A stretch of DNA of 64,000 nt from Alloscardovia macacae (GTDB lineage: Bacteria; Actinomycetota; Actinomycetes; Actinomycetales; Bifidobacteriaceae). This document shows positions 1 through 9,594 of this stretch, in pieces. Under the pieces are notes generated by a model. It did not search any database and had not been told where the DNA came from. It was given only the letters and a program-made list of their open reading frames with translations. The translations under genes were made by a program, and so were the position numbers. Each line of letters starts with the position of its first letter. The stretch's first letter is position 1. The stretch lies in NCBI RefSeq assembly GCF_002259705.1, contig NZ_MWWT01000007.1, positions 58,824-122,823 of the forward strand, read 5' to 3'.

Positions 1-2
1 GT

Positions 3-1187
3 GGGGTTCCGCCGCGGACAATGCTCATGTCAAATCAAGAATATGTATTAGCTTTTGGCCGTGATATCAATCAAGTTACGTTTAAAGGACTCAACCGAGA
101 TGAAAGCGATTTTGGCAATCCCGATAATGACCCAAGAGGCTTATGGCGTTCGGAAAGCCTAAAGGCTACAGGAAAACAGAATAACTATTTTTCTATAGTT
201 GATCCAGAAACCGGGAATAAATTTTACGCTAACTGGGCTTTTTCAGAAGAATCATTAAACCAGATGATTAAAAAGAATTTAATCATTTTCCCAGATGATG
301 AGACACACACACCGCGCCAGAAGAAATTTATTGACAGTTACATTAATGACCGAAAGGCTTTCGTAACTAATCTCGGGTGGTTCTCAACCGAGAATGCAAC
401 CAAAACACTGATGAGCATGTTCAGCAATAGGAAAATATTCGATTTTCCAAAACCGCTAGATTTAATCGCTTTTCTCATCAATCAAGCGACACAGGAGAAC
501 AGCCTCATCCTTGATTTCTTCGCGGGTTCAGGGACGACTGCTCATGCTGTCATGCAGTTAAACGCTGAGGATGGTGGACACCGTCGCTGTATCTCTGTAC
601 AGCTACCTGAACCTACCCCAGAAAACTCAGAAGCGCATAAAGCAGGATTCCAGACCATCGCAGACATATCCCGAGAGCGTATCCGCCGTGCAGGAACAAA
701 AATCTTAGAAGAGAGAGAGAACAGCTCCTCTCAGTCTGACCATGCCCTCGACACCGGCTTCCGCGCTTATAAACTAACCGATACGCATTTCGCCAAGTGG
801 CAGGCCACTACTGATCTCACCACAGAAGAACTTCAAGGCGCTCTAAATTTCGCTCTGAATTCAGCTGACAGCCATTCATCTCAGTATGATCTCCTTACAG
901 AAATACTCCTGAAGATGGGAGTATCACTCACGGAACAGATTTCTCAGGAAACGATTTCTGGACTCGACGTATATTCCATAGCCGAAGGAACCATGTATGC
1001 ATATCTCGATGCTGCACACGCTCCGACGCTCGACCAGATACGTCATCTCATTAAAACATGCATGCCAGGTCGCCTTATTCTTCTGGAAGACTGCTTCACA
1101 GACGGAAGCGGTCACGCTGACGACGAGCTAAAAACTAACATCGTCCAAGAATGCAAGGCACACGACATCGAACTCTACATAGCATAA
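3..1187 (+). CDS. Type III DNA modification methyltransferase (Mod), C-terminal part, cut by the window edge
   Basis: This is the methylation and recognition subunit of a type III restriction-modification system (N6-adenine methylation). The frame is open back to base 3 without a stop and no ribosome site precedes the first ATG at 21, so the true start lies outside the window. Visible is the S-adenosylmethionine-binding motif I, FAGSGTT, at about residues 167-173 counted from the ATG at 21. In beta-class enzymes this follows the DPPY catalytic motif, which must lie upstream of the window. The last 150 or so residues are the usual variable C-terminal part. The stop is 11 bases before the restriction subunit, so the two are surely co-transcribed. 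Identity as Mod rests mainly on motif I and the Res neighbour. Confidence 0.88.
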   Translation, partial: GVPPRTMLMSNQEYVLAFGRDINQVTFKGLNRDESDFGNPDNDPRGLWRSESLKATGKQNNYFSIVDPETGNKFYANWAFSEESLNQMIKKNLIIFPDDETHTPRQKKFIDSYINDRKAFVTNLGWFSTENATKTLMSMFSNRKIFDFPKPLDLIAFLINQATQENSLILDFFAGSGTTAHAVMQLNAEDGGHRRCISVQLPEPTPENSEAHKAGFQTIADISRERIRRAGTKILEERENSSSQSDHALDTGFRAYKLTDTHFAKWQATTDLTTEELQGALNFALNSADSHSSQYDLLTEILLKMGVSLTEQISQETISGLDVYSIAEGTMYAYLDAAHAPTLDQIRHLIKTCMPGRLILLEDCFTDGSGHADDELKTNIVQECKAHDIELYIA

Positions 1188-1198
1188 GGTGACAGGCC

Positions 1199-4147
1199 AT
1201 GAAGATACAGTTTAACCCACACCAGGGGTATCAGGAAGATGCCATCAGCTCAGTAACAGACCTGTTTAAGGGACAGCCGAAAGGAAGCAGCTCACTCACC
1301 CGAAGCTTATTAAGTCTTCCTGCAGAAGACTCCATGCTCATCGATACGCCTGAATACTTAGGCGTTCATGGGAATAATCTTCTTCTCAGTGATGCTACTA
1401 TCCTTAAGAATCTTCAGGATATACAGAATCGTAATGCTGTAGAGCTCAGTCAGGAACTCGATGAAGGACTTCAGTTTGATATCGAGATGGAGACGGGTAC
1501 CGGAAAAACATACGTATATCTGCGCACTGCTTTCGAGCTTGCACGCACGTATGGTTTTATGAAGTACATTATCCTCGTGCCTTCCGTAGCTATTCGTGAA
1601 GGCGTGAGGACATCTCTATCTCTGATGGCGGAGCATTTCCGTGAACTTTATCCAGATATCCAGTCAGATGTCACTGTGTATTCAGGTGATCGTTCAGAAG
1701 AGGTGCGTGGTTTCGCTACAGCGACGTCTCTTCAGTTTATGATCATGACCATAGACTCTCTGCGTGGAGATAAAAATACTCGTGTTATGCATCAGAAGCG
1801 AGACCGCTTGAGCGGTCTTCGCCCCCTAGATTATCTGAGGTCCACTCATCCTATCGTCATCATCGACGAACCTCAAAACATGGAGACACAGCTAGCGCAG
1901 TCCGCTATTCAGGACCTCTCGCCACTGTGCATGCTCCGTTATTCAGCTACCCATCGTGTGCTACGTAACCTCGTCTACCGACTCGACCCTATCGATGCAC
2001 ACCAGCTAGGACTCGTAAAACAAATCGTCATAGCTGATGCCGTTCAGGAAGGTGAAACTACCCAGCCCTATGTGCGCTTAGTAGAGATAAAACGAGACCC
2101 TCTTGCAGCTCGTATAGAGATTCTAGCGCGTAAGAAAGATGGCAAGATAGCGAAGAAGACAGTCACTGCTAAGCAAGGAGCAGATTTAGAAGTTCTATCT
2201 GGTGGTAATGAAACGTATGCAGATAACTGGCGCATATCAGAGATAAGCGCTGACCCAGAATATGTGGAGTTATCTCATCACGGAAAAATTTCTCTCGATG
2301 AGCAGATAGGCGGACAGCAAAGGGCTCTCTTTAAAGAGATGATTCGCGAAACTATTCGTGAGCATTTCCGGCGCGAAGAGCTGCTTCACAGTAGACATGT
2401 AAAAGTTCTCTCGCTCTTCTTCATAGACCATGTCGCTTCCTATCTTGGTGATGGGTCGAATAATCTCGATGCGGATGGTCAGTTTGCAGTATGGTTTGAC
2501 GAGATTTATCGTGAGGAACGTGCTCAGCGTCATTTATTAGCACACCTTCCTGAGAATCCCGTAGAAGCACGCTCAGGATACTTCGCGCAAATGACGAAAG
2601 GACGCGGGGCGCAGAAAGTCACCACTTTTAAGGATAGCAGTGGAACGACAAAGGCAGATGATGATGCCTATGAACTCATTATGAAAGATAAAGAACGTCT
2701 TCTCTCTGAAGATGAGCCAGTGCGTTTTATCTTTTCACACTCTGCTCTACGTGAAGGATGGGATAACCCTAATGTATTCCAGATCTGCACTCTGCGCGAT
2801 ATGTCTTCTGAGACTGAACGCCGTCAGACCATAGGACGCGGTCTTCGTCTCCCTGTGGATAGTGAGGGTCATCGTGTTCATGACAGAAGCCTCGCTCAGC
2901 TTACTGTAATAGCGAATGAGTCGTATGCTCAGTTCGCGAAGGCACTTCAGGAGGAATACCAGAATGCAGGTATAGCCATAGGCTTTGTGCGTACTACTGA
3001 ATTCGCAAAGTTACATTTTGCCCATCCTGATGACCATTCTGATACTACTCAAGCACTTGGAGTAGAGCGCTCTCAGGAGATTTGGGATACTCTTCACGAT
3101 CAGGGTTATCTCGATGATGACGGACGTGTAACTCCTCAGTTTGAGCCGAGAACGCCAGATTTCGAGCTCGAGCTTCCGGCTATGTATGACTCATTACGTA
3201 CGTCTATCATAGATATAGTAATGAACTGCTATGTGGAACGCATCATCAAGCAAAAAAGAAAGCGCAAAGTACGTACTCTGAACAGAAATCTCTACATTAC
3301 TCCAGAGTTCGAGGATTTTTGGGAAAAGATTTCTCAGAGGACTACATATCATGTGTCTTTCGACCAGGAAAAGGTCATCCAGAACTGTGTGAAGGCTATT
3401 CAGGATGCTCCAGCCATAGAGCCTATCCGTATAGTAGTCACTAGAACGGGTATGACACTCGAACGCGGAGGCACACGTGATAGCGTGAAGGGAGAACGTA
3501 TAGCGGAAGTAAAAGAAAGCTATACTCTCCCCGATATTATCTCAGAGCTTCAGAAGGATACCAGTCTCACGAGGCGAAGTATCGTCCGCATTCTTCAAGA
3601 ATCTGGACGACTAAAGGACTTCCTCGCGAATCCTACTGAGTTCATGACCATGGTAAAGAAACGTATTCAGGAGGAACTCTATCGCGTTATCGTCGATGGA
3701 ATCCAGTATGAGCCTCTCGGGGGCTCTGTATACGAACTTCGTGAGCTGAAGGCCGACGGTAAACTCATCAAAGAATATTTCGAGGATAACCTGTATAAAG
3801 TTCAGAATCCTGAGAAGACAGACTTCGACTATATCCTTCTCGATTCTGAAGTAGAACGACAGTTTGCACGATTCCTCGACACTCGTGAGGACATCTCCCT
3901 CTTCATGAAGCTGCCGGAGAAGTTCCATATTCCTACACCTGTAGGAAACTATAACCCGGACTGGGCCATAGTGAAGAAGGACGACGATGGTATAGAACGC
4001 CTTTACATGATTCGTGAGACTAAAGGTACGAATGACTTATCCATGCTTCGCCCCTCTGAAGCTGCGAAGATTAAAGCTGCTCGTCAGCATTTCAAGGCTT
4101 TGGATGTCGATTATAAGGTAAGCGAACCTCAGAAGTGGGAGGTCTAA
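1199..4147 (+). CDS. Type III restriction endonuclease subunit Res
   Basis: This is the ATP-dependent translocating and cutting subunit that works with the Mod protein encoded just upstream. The 982 residues match the family's usual length. Superfamily 2 helicase motifs are visible: Walker A GTGKT at 100-104, the DEPQ box (IIDEPQ) at 221-226, the SALREGWDNPNVFQ stretch, and motif VI with QTIGRGLRLPV. A PD-(D/E)xK nuclease core sits at the C terminus: D921 in NPDWAIV, then E940 and K942 in RETKGT. All key residues are present, so the enzyme looks intact. The 7-base gap to the SNF2 helicase gene indicates a three-gene operon. Confidence 0.95.
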   Translation: MKIQFNPHQGYQEDAISSVTDLFKGQPKGSSSLTRSLLSLPAEDSMLIDTPEYLGVHGNNLLLSDATILKNLQDIQNRNAVELSQELDEGLQFDIEMETGTGKTYVYLRTAFELARTYGFMKYIILVPSVAIREGVRTSLSLMAEHFRELYPDIQSDVTVYSGDRSEEVRGFATATSLQFMIMTIDSLRGDKNTRVMHQKRDRLSGLRPLDYLRSTHPIVIIDEPQNMETQLAQSAIQDLSPLCMLRYSATHRVLRNLVYRLDPIDAHQLGLVKQIVIADAVQEGETTQPYVRLVEIKRDPLAARIEILARKKDGKIAKKTVTAKQGADLEVLSGGNETYADNWRISEISADPEYVELSHHGKISLDEQIGGQQRALFKEMIRETIREHFRREELLHSRHVKVLSLFFIDHVASYLGDGSNNLDADGQFAVWFDEIYREERAQRHLLAHLPENPVEARSGYFAQMTKGRGAQKVTTFKDSSGTTKADDDAYELIMKDKERLLSEDEPVRFIFSHSALREGWDNPNVFQICTLRDMSSETERRQTIGRGLRLPVDSEGHRVHDRSLAQLTVIANESYAQFAKALQEEYQNAGIAIGFVRTTEFAKLHFAHPDDHSDTTQALGVERSQEIWDTLHDQGYLDDDGRVTPQFEPRTPDFELELPAMYDSLRTSIIDIVMNCYVERIIKQKRKRKVRTLNRNLYITPEFEDFWEKISQRTTYHVSFDQEKVIQNCVKAIQDAPAIEPIRIVVTRTGMTLERGGTRDSVKGERIAEVKESYTLPDIISELQKDTSLTRRSIVRILQESGRLKDFLANPTEFMTMVKKRIQEELYRVIVDGIQYEPLGGSVYELRELKADGKLIKEYFEDNLYKVQNPEKTDFDYILLDSEVERQFARFLDTREDISLFMKLPEKFHIPTPVGNYNPDWAIVKKDDDGIERLYMIRETKGTNDLSMLRPSEAAKIKAARQHFKALDVDYKVSEPQKWEV

Positions 4148-4154
4148 AACAGCT

Positions 4155-7037
4155 ATGCTTTATCCAGAGGATTATGCAGCGAAATATCACGCTTATCAGT
4201 TAGAGCGCACGTACACCTCCAGTCCCGAAGATTCTGTAGGACCGCTCGCTGGTTTACTCTTCGACGCACAAGTCGAGCCTAAACCACATCAGATAGATGC
4301 TGCGTTATTCGCGCTTCATTCTCCTTTCCGTAAGGGAGTAATCCTCGCGGATGAAGTAGGCCTGGGGAAAACCATAGAAGCAGGAATCGTTATAAGCCAG
4401 TTCTGGGCAGAGAGGAAGAGAAATATCCTGATTATTTCTCCATCTTCTCTGCGCCAGCAGTGGCAGCAGGAGCTCAGTGAAAAGTTTGCATTACCGTCGC
4501 TCGTCTTAGATAGATTCCAGTTAGATGTTCTTTCTTCTCCACCCGCAGAAAGAGTGAAGTCCCCACGCATCTTTATATGTTCCTATGAGTTTGCTAACGC
4601 ACACACGCTCGATCTCGCTATTCCGTGGGATCTCGTCGTCTGCGATGAGGCTCATCGTCTTCGCGCGCACTGGACCCAGCGCGCGAAGATAGCGCAAGCA
4701 GTATCCTCTATCTGCTCAGATGCATCACGATGCATTATGCTCACTGCTACACCACTCCAGAATCGTTTAGAAGAACTTTACGGTATAGTCAGCGTCTTTG
4801 ATCCGGACTTTTTCCAGTCTTTTGATGCTTTTAAGGAACGCTACGTAAACCATCCAGATGATTTGGGGAATGACGATCTTGCTCAGAGAGTATCCCTCAT
4901 CGCGAAGCGTACACTGAGAAAGGATGCACAAAAGTATATTCGTTATACGAATCGCATACCTCTGACGTTTGCGTTCACCCCTAGCGAGGCTGAGCAGAAG
5001 ATATATGATCTCATAAATAACTACTTGCAGAGGCCATTTCTCTATGCTTTTCCTCAGTCACAGCGATTTCTCTCATCGATTATTATCCGTAAACGGTTAG
5101 GGTCTTCTCCACTTGCTTTAGCTACGACTCTCGAAAAGATATCTCATCGCCTTGAGTCCGAACTACGCTCAGGCCGTAGAAGAAATAATGCAGGGAGTTT
5201 CCTTGATGATGCTGACATTCTCGATGAGTTTAAAGAAATCTCTCCAGACGGGGATAACGAGCCATCGCATGGATCCTTTAGCCACGAAGACCGTTTAGGT
5301 ATGGAAGATGAGATAGCTGAGCTCCGTGAGTATGCAGCTTTAGCGCGAACCATCACACAAAATGCGAAAGCTACTAAGCTTCTCGAAGCCCTTGAGCAAG
5401 GCTTCAGTAGACTTCGCGATATAGGCGCTCCACAGAAAGCCATCATCTTTACTGACTCTACAGTAACTCAGCAGTACCTTGCTGAGTTACTCAGAAAAGA
5501 AGGCTGGAAGGAAGGTCTCGTACTATTTAATGGAACGAATACCTCTGAAGAGGCTCAGCACATTTATACACGATGGCTGAAAGAAAATGATGGTTCGGAT
5601 ATTATTACAGGCGTTCCAGCAGCAGACCGTCGTAAAGCTCTTGTGGATGAGTTCCGCGAAAATGGACGGATTATGATAGCTACAGAAGCTGCAGCAGAGG
5701 GCATAAATCTTCAGTTCTGCTCGATGCTCGTTAATTACGACTTACCATGGAATCCGCAGCGCGTCGAGCAGCGGATAGGCCGCATCCATCGATTCGGGCA
5801 GAAACATAATGTCATCATAGTGAACTTCTCAAATAAGGGGAATAGAGCTGAAGAACGTATTCTCGAACTTCTTACAGAGAAATTCCAGCTTTTCACATCT
5901 ATTTTCGGAGCATCAGATGAGGTACTCGGCAGCATCGAGGATGGTGTAGACTTCGAACGCTCTATCCTCTCTATTCTCGATAAATGTAAAACAGCTGAGG
6001 AGATAGACAAGGCATTCGACGAGTTTGAAACGCGCTATGCTACCCAGATTAGTAAAGAGATGAAAAAGACCCGCGCAAAAGTCTTTGATAATCTCGACCC
6101 TCATGTACGAGATAAGCTGAAGAGTTACGATACACAGACATCTGTGGTACTAAACTCCTTCGAGCGCCTTCTCCTCAAGCTAACCCGCTATGAGCTTCGA
6201 AATTATGCTGATTTTTCAGATGATGCACTTCATTTTTATCTGCGTACTGCCCCACAGGAAAAGGTTCCACTGGGAGAATACTATTTTAAGAAATCACCAG
6301 AGAAAGGTGCTCATCAGTACAGATATGCCAGCGATTTGTGTCAGTGGGTTATATCATGTGCTCAAAACTCTTCTACGCCTTCAGCCCATGTCACGTTTAG
6401 CATAGATGATTCTGACCGAGCATCTGCTCCCCTGAAGAAGCTCCGTCATACGTCTGGAATACTGAGTATAGACTCAGTCTCCTTTACCGCGCCTTCTTCT
6501 GAACAGAATACTGCAGTACCTACTGAGTCCCACCTCGTCGCATCTGCATACACAGAATCTGGTTCTCCTCTCGATGCGGAGCTCATACATGACCTTCTCG
6601 ATCTTCATGCCATAGCAGCGACAGAAGAGCGCATCACATCAGATGCGTGTGATCAAAGCATCACCGAACAAATTAATGAGCTTCACATGCGCATTCAAGA
6701 AAAGAATGCTTCGTACCTCTACGAGCAGGAAATGCTCATAGACTCACGTCTAGCCGATTTACGAGCCACGTATGATGCAAAAATAAGAGAGGCCCAAGCC
6801 CAGTCTGAGTCCCTTGAAAAGGCATCTCGTCGTTCCTCTGATCAAATGGAACGTCTAAAACTACTCAAAGAATCTCGAAAACTCAGAAACGCAGCTGAAG
6901 ATATGGAGGACGACTACAGAGCACAGAGGAAACTGCTCAGAGAAAAGTCGTCATCCTATCTCGAGAAGATTAGCGACGCTCTGCATACGGAGATTCATCG
7001 CACACATCTCTATACGATACGATGGGAAATCCTCTAA
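4155..7037 (+). CDS. SNF2/RapA-type superfamily 2 helicase linked to the type III system
   Basis: This is a 960-residue Swi2/Snf2-type ATPase, likely a double-stranded DNA translocase. Motifs seen are ADEVGLGKT (Walker A, 65-73), DEAH at 164-167, LTATPLQNR (motif III), a C-terminal helicase lobe with ATEAAAEGINLQF, and the arginine-finger motif VEQRIGRIHRFGQ. After the helicase core comes a region without recognised motifs and then a strongly charged predicted coiled coil over roughly residues 850-945. It starts 7 bases after res and ends at an imperfect hairpin at 7043-7094, so it is the last gene of the mod-res operon. Related helicases occur in defence systems such as DISARM (DrmD), but no other DISARM gene is here. 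The role as an accessory of the type III system is inferred from position. Confidence 0.85.
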   Translation: MLYPEDYAAKYHAYQLERTYTSSPEDSVGPLAGLLFDAQVEPKPHQIDAALFALHSPFRKGVILADEVGLGKTIEAGIVISQFWAERKRNILIISPSSLRQQWQQELSEKFALPSLVLDRFQLDVLSSPPAERVKSPRIFICSYEFANAHTLDLAIPWDLVVCDEAHRLRAHWTQRAKIAQAVSSICSDASRCIMLTATPLQNRLEELYGIVSVFDPDFFQSFDAFKERYVNHPDDLGNDDLAQRVSLIAKRTLRKDAQKYIRYTNRIPLTFAFTPSEAEQKIYDLINNYLQRPFLYAFPQSQRFLSSIIIRKRLGSSPLALATTLEKISHRLESELRSGRRRNNAGSFLDDADILDEFKEISPDGDNEPSHGSFSHEDRLGMEDEIAELREYAALARTITQNAKATKLLEALEQGFSRLRDIGAPQKAIIFTDSTVTQQYLAELLRKEGWKEGLVLFNGTNTSEEAQHIYTRWLKENDGSDIITGVPAADRRKALVDEFRENGRIMIATEAAAEGINLQFCSMLVNYDLPWNPQRVEQRIGRIHRFGQKHNVIIVNFSNKGNRAEERILELLTEKFQLFTSIFGASDEVLGSIEDGVDFERSILSILDKCKTAEEIDKAFDEFETRYATQISKEMKKTRAKVFDNLDPHVRDKLKSYDTQTSVVLNSFERLLLKLTRYELRNYADFSDDALHFYLRTAPQEKVPLGEYYFKKSPEKGAHQYRYASDLCQWVISCAQNSSTPSAHVTFSIDDSDRASAPLKKLRHTSGILSIDSVSFTAPSSEQNTAVPTESHLVASAYTESGSPLDAELIHDLLDLHAIAATEERITSDACDQSITEQINELHMRIQEKNASYLYEQEMLIDSRLADLRATYDAKIREAQAQSESLEKASRRSSDQMERLKLLKESRKLRNAAEDMEDDYRAQRKLLREKSSSYLEKISDALHTEIHRTHLYTIRWEIL

Positions 7038-7042
7038 CACGC

Positions 7043-7094
7043 ATAGGAAACACCACGACACTTTAATTTGACACCGTGTCGCATTATTTCCTAT
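7043..7094 (+). terminator. Imperfect hairpin after the mod-res-helicase operon
   Basis: Outer arms ATAGGAAA/TTTCCTAT and inner arms CGACAC/GTGTCG are separated by a 5/5 internal loop and close on a 14-base loop. It lies 6 bases past the helicase stop. There is no strong T-run, so it could instead be a 3' stabilising hairpin. Confidence 0.5.
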
Positions 7095-7182
7095 AACAAA
7101 AATACTTGAGTTCTAGTGGTCGTTGAAACACTCTGTACTGGAGAGTATTCTGCAGTACGTCTTCACGTTTTCTTCACGAAAA

Positions 7183-7256
7183 AAACTTTACCCCGAGCTT
7201 TAACCATTCTGAGAGCCTTAGAGCAAGAAAAACGGTTAAAGCTCGGGGCAAAGTTT
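7183..7256 (-). terminator. Long-armed inverted repeat, probable terminator downstream of ddl
   Basis: Two 23-base arms (7183-7205 and 7234-7256) match with one mismatch around a 28-base loop. On the minus strand the second arm runs into a T-rich stretch, as expected of an intrinsic terminator. The arms are far longer than a terminator needs. It is the second of two consecutive hairpins after ddl. Confidence 0.55.
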
Positions 7257-7307
7257 GAGAATTCCCCGGGAGCTTCACACTTTCATCACATGTGAGCCTG
7301 TGGCAAA

Positions 7308-7380
7308 AAACTTCCTCCAGGATTTTCTCACTGTGAACGTTCACAGCCCTGTGCGGATGGGAAAAACCTGGAGGAAGTTT
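7308..7380 (-). terminator. Inverted repeat with nested 16-base palindrome after ddl
   Basis: Perfect 14-base arms (7308-7321 and 7367-7380) enclose 45 bases that themselves hold the perfect palindrome CTGTGAACGTTCACAG at 7331-7346. On the minus strand the outer stem is followed by a T-run, and it lies 22 bases past the ddl stop, so termination is likely. The inner palindrome could be a separate protein-binding site. Confidence 0.55.
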
Positions 7381-7401
7381 GTGAGTACAGACGTGCAGCC
7401 C

Positions 7402-8574
7402 CTACTCCGTCACGCCCTCGATAAGCTCCGTGATGAGATCCGAATAGCTCAGTCCCGTGGCCTCCCAGGCCTTCGAATACATGGATATCGGGGTGAAGCC
7501 AGGCATGGTGTTGATCTCATTAACCAAAACCTCGCCAGACGCCGTCACGAACGTATCCACGCGGCTCAAGCCAGCGCCATCCACAGCCCGGAAAGCGCGC
7601 ACCGCCACGTCGCGCACCTTTTCCAGCAGCTCGTCAGGCAGCGCGGCCGGCACCTCGACGTGAGACGCCGTCTCGTCCATGTATTTGCTGTCGAAGTCGT
7701 AAAAATCGCCAGAACCAGCCGAATCGATGACCACCTCGCCTGGCAGCGAGGCGCGCACCTCGCCACCCGCACGCGGCGCGAGCACCGCGCACTCTATCTC
7801 GCGAGCATTCACGCCCTGCTCGATGAGCACGCGCCAGTCATGCTCAGCCGCCACAGCCACAGCAGCCTCCAGCTCCGCGCCATCAGCAGACACCTCATCC
7901 ACACGCGTCACACCAAACGACGAGCCCGCACGCGACGGCTTCACGAACAGCGGCAGCTCCAGCCCAGCCTCAGCCACGCGCGCAGCCAGCCACTCACCCG
8001 AACGTTGCTGCTCGACGCGCGCATCGATAGTAATGCCCGCAGCCACCGGAATGCCAGCCTCGCGCAGCAGCTCCTTCGTATAGTGCTTATCCATGCACGC
8101 CGCCGACGCGAGCACGCCGCAGCCCACGTATGGCACGCCCATCATCTCGAGCAGACCCTGCACCGTGCCGTCCTCGCCGAACGGGCCGTGCAGTACCGGG
8201 AAGACCGCGTCGATGTGTCCGAGGGACTCCACTTCGCCCGTTTCGTCGTCCACGGCGAGGAAACCGTCGGCGCCCTGCGAGATATCGAGGATAACGGAAC
8301 GCGCAGAGCTCGCCTCGTCCGCGCCACCCTCGCCGTCTTCACGCGCCGAAACGCCGCGCACTTCCGGCATCTGCCCGCTCGCCTTCGCCGCGTCGAGCGA
8401 CCAACTGCGCGGGTCCTCGCCGCCCACGACCCACTCGCCGCTCTTCGTGATGCCCACCGGAATGGCGTTATAGCGGCTGGTATCCAGCGCGTTCAGCACG
8501 CCGCTCGTCGAGATGCAGGAGATAGAGTGCTCGTCTGCTTTTCCGCCGTAGAGTACGATGATATTTTTCTTCAT
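7402..8574 (-). CDS. ddl: D-alanine--D-alanine ligase
   Basis: This cytoplasmic ATP-grasp enzyme joins two D-alanines for peptidoglycan precursor synthesis. The N terminus has the LYGGKADEH signature of the family. The segment GPFGEDGTVQGLLE, the glycine-rich ATP-binding region SRAGSSFGVTRV and the C-terminal metal and substrate site EINTMPGFTPISMY are all present. The length of 390 residues is normal. It is the last gene of a minus-strand run behind gpsA (18-base gap), so wall synthesis and phospholipid synthesis are transcribed together. Two strong hairpins follow its stop. Confidence 0.95.
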   Translation of the reverse strand: MKKNIIVLYGGKADEHSISCISTSGVLNALDTSRYNAIPVGITKSGEWVVGGEDPRSWSLDAAKASGQMPEVRGVSAREDGEGGADEASSARSVILDISQGADGFLAVDDETGEVESLGHIDAVFPVLHGPFGEDGTVQGLLEMMGVPYVGCGVLASAACMDKHYTKELLREAGIPVAAGITIDARVEQQRSGEWLAARVAEAGLELPLFVKPSRAGSSFGVTRVDEVSADGAELEAAVAVAAEHDWRVLIEQGVNAREIECAVLAPRAGGEVRASLPGEVVIDSAGSGDFYDFDSKYMDETASHVEVPAALPDELLEKVRDVAVRAFRAVDGAGLSRVDTFVTASGEVLVNEINTMPGFTPISMYSKAWEATGLSYSDLITELIEGVTE

Positions 8575-8592
8575 TTTCTGTCAATTCTTCCT

Positions 8593-9591
8593 TTACTCGT
8601 CCACGTCCCCATCAGCGAAGAGTTCGCTGAGCATCTGGGCGCAGGAGATGCCATCCTCAAGCACGTGCTGCATGGCGGATGCCAGAGGAGTAGGCACGCC
8701 ATACTTTTCGCCCAGCGCCACTACAGCCGATACCGTCGGCACGCCTTCCGCCACACCATTCGACGCAGCTGTGGCTTCCTCCACGCTCATGCCCTTGCCG
8801 AGGTTTGCGCCGAAAGTGTAGTTTCGGCTGAGCGGTGAACCACACGTGGTGATGAGGTCTCCCACGCCAGCCATGCCGAAGAAAGTCTCTTTCTGAGCAC
8901 CGAGAGCACTGCCGAGCACAGTCAGCTCACGCAGGCCGCGCGTCTGAATCATAGCAGCAGTATTCTCGCCATAGCCAGCACCACGCGCCATGCCTACAGC
9001 GAGCGCGGTCACGTTCTTCAGCGAGCCACACATCTCCACGCCCACCACGTCCGAGGAGACAAACATCTTAAAGTACGCATTCGTCGCCGCTGCAGCCACC
9101 TTTTCTGCCACTTCGCGGCTCACCGATGCTGCCACTGCTGCGGCTGGCTGGCGCTGGGCCACTTCCTTCGACAGGTTTGGTCCAGACACGGCAGCAAAGC
9201 GCTCGAGTGGTAGCTCGAGAGCCTCCGTCACCACTTCATCCATGCGCTTATCTGTGCTACGCTCGATGCCCTTCATAAGAGAGACCACCACGGCGTCGGA
9301 TGGGATGAGGCCGCGGAATTCTTCGAGTGCTACGCGGGCAAACTGGGCAGCTATAGCGACCACCACTATCTCAGCATCGCGCACTGCTTCGGCGCGGTCT
9401 CCCGTGGCATGCATACGCTCAGGAAGCTGATCCACGATAGGCAGACGTGCAGAGTTACGGCGGTTCTCGTTTATATCTGCCACGATGTCTGGCTCGATGG
9501 CCCACATGGTCACATCGTTACCAGCATCTGCGAGGACCTGTCCGAAGGCAGTACCCCACGCTCCAGCTCCGAGTACGGTTATGTTCGTCAT
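8593..9591 (-). CDS. gpsA: NAD(P)-dependent glycerol-3-phosphate dehydrogenase
   Basis: It reduces dihydroxyacetone phosphate to sn-glycerol 3-phosphate, the backbone for phospholipids. The N-terminal Rossmann motif GAGAWGTAFG is at residues 7-16. The catalytic-lysine region reads SGPNLSKEVA, and the MAGVGDLITTCGS and SRNYTFG motifs of the C-terminal domain are intact. The length is 332 residues. It starts 3 bases after the acyltransferase stop, so the enzyme making glycerol 3-phosphate and an enzyme acylating such backbones share an operon. Confidence 0.96.
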   Translation of the reverse strand: MTNITVLGAGAWGTAFGQVLADAGNDVTMWAIEPDIVADINENRRNSARLPIVDQLPERMHATGDRAEAVRDAEIVVVAIAAQFARVALEEFRGLIPSDAVVVSLMKGIERSTDKRMDEVVTEALELPLERFAAVSGPNLSKEVAQRQPAAAVAASVSREVAEKVAAAATNAYFKMFVSSDVVGVEMCGSLKNVTALAVGMARGAGYGENTAAMIQTRGLRELTVLGSALGAQKETFFGMAGVGDLITTCGSPLSRNYTFGANLGKGMSVEEATAASNGVAEGVPTVSAVVALGEKYGVPTPLASAMQHVLEDGISCAQMLSELFADGDVDE

Positions 9592-9594
9592 GAG

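Noticed and set aside
3..7037. DISARM defence system
   Set aside because: A DrmD-like helicase and a methyltransferase are present, but DrmA, DrmB and DrmC are absent and the Res subunit shows a type III restriction system.
7255..8838. Long plus-strand open frame opposite ddl and gpsA
   Set aside because: Its protein is Arg/His/Ala-rich antisense translation without any motif; ddl and gpsA on the other strand have full family motifs.
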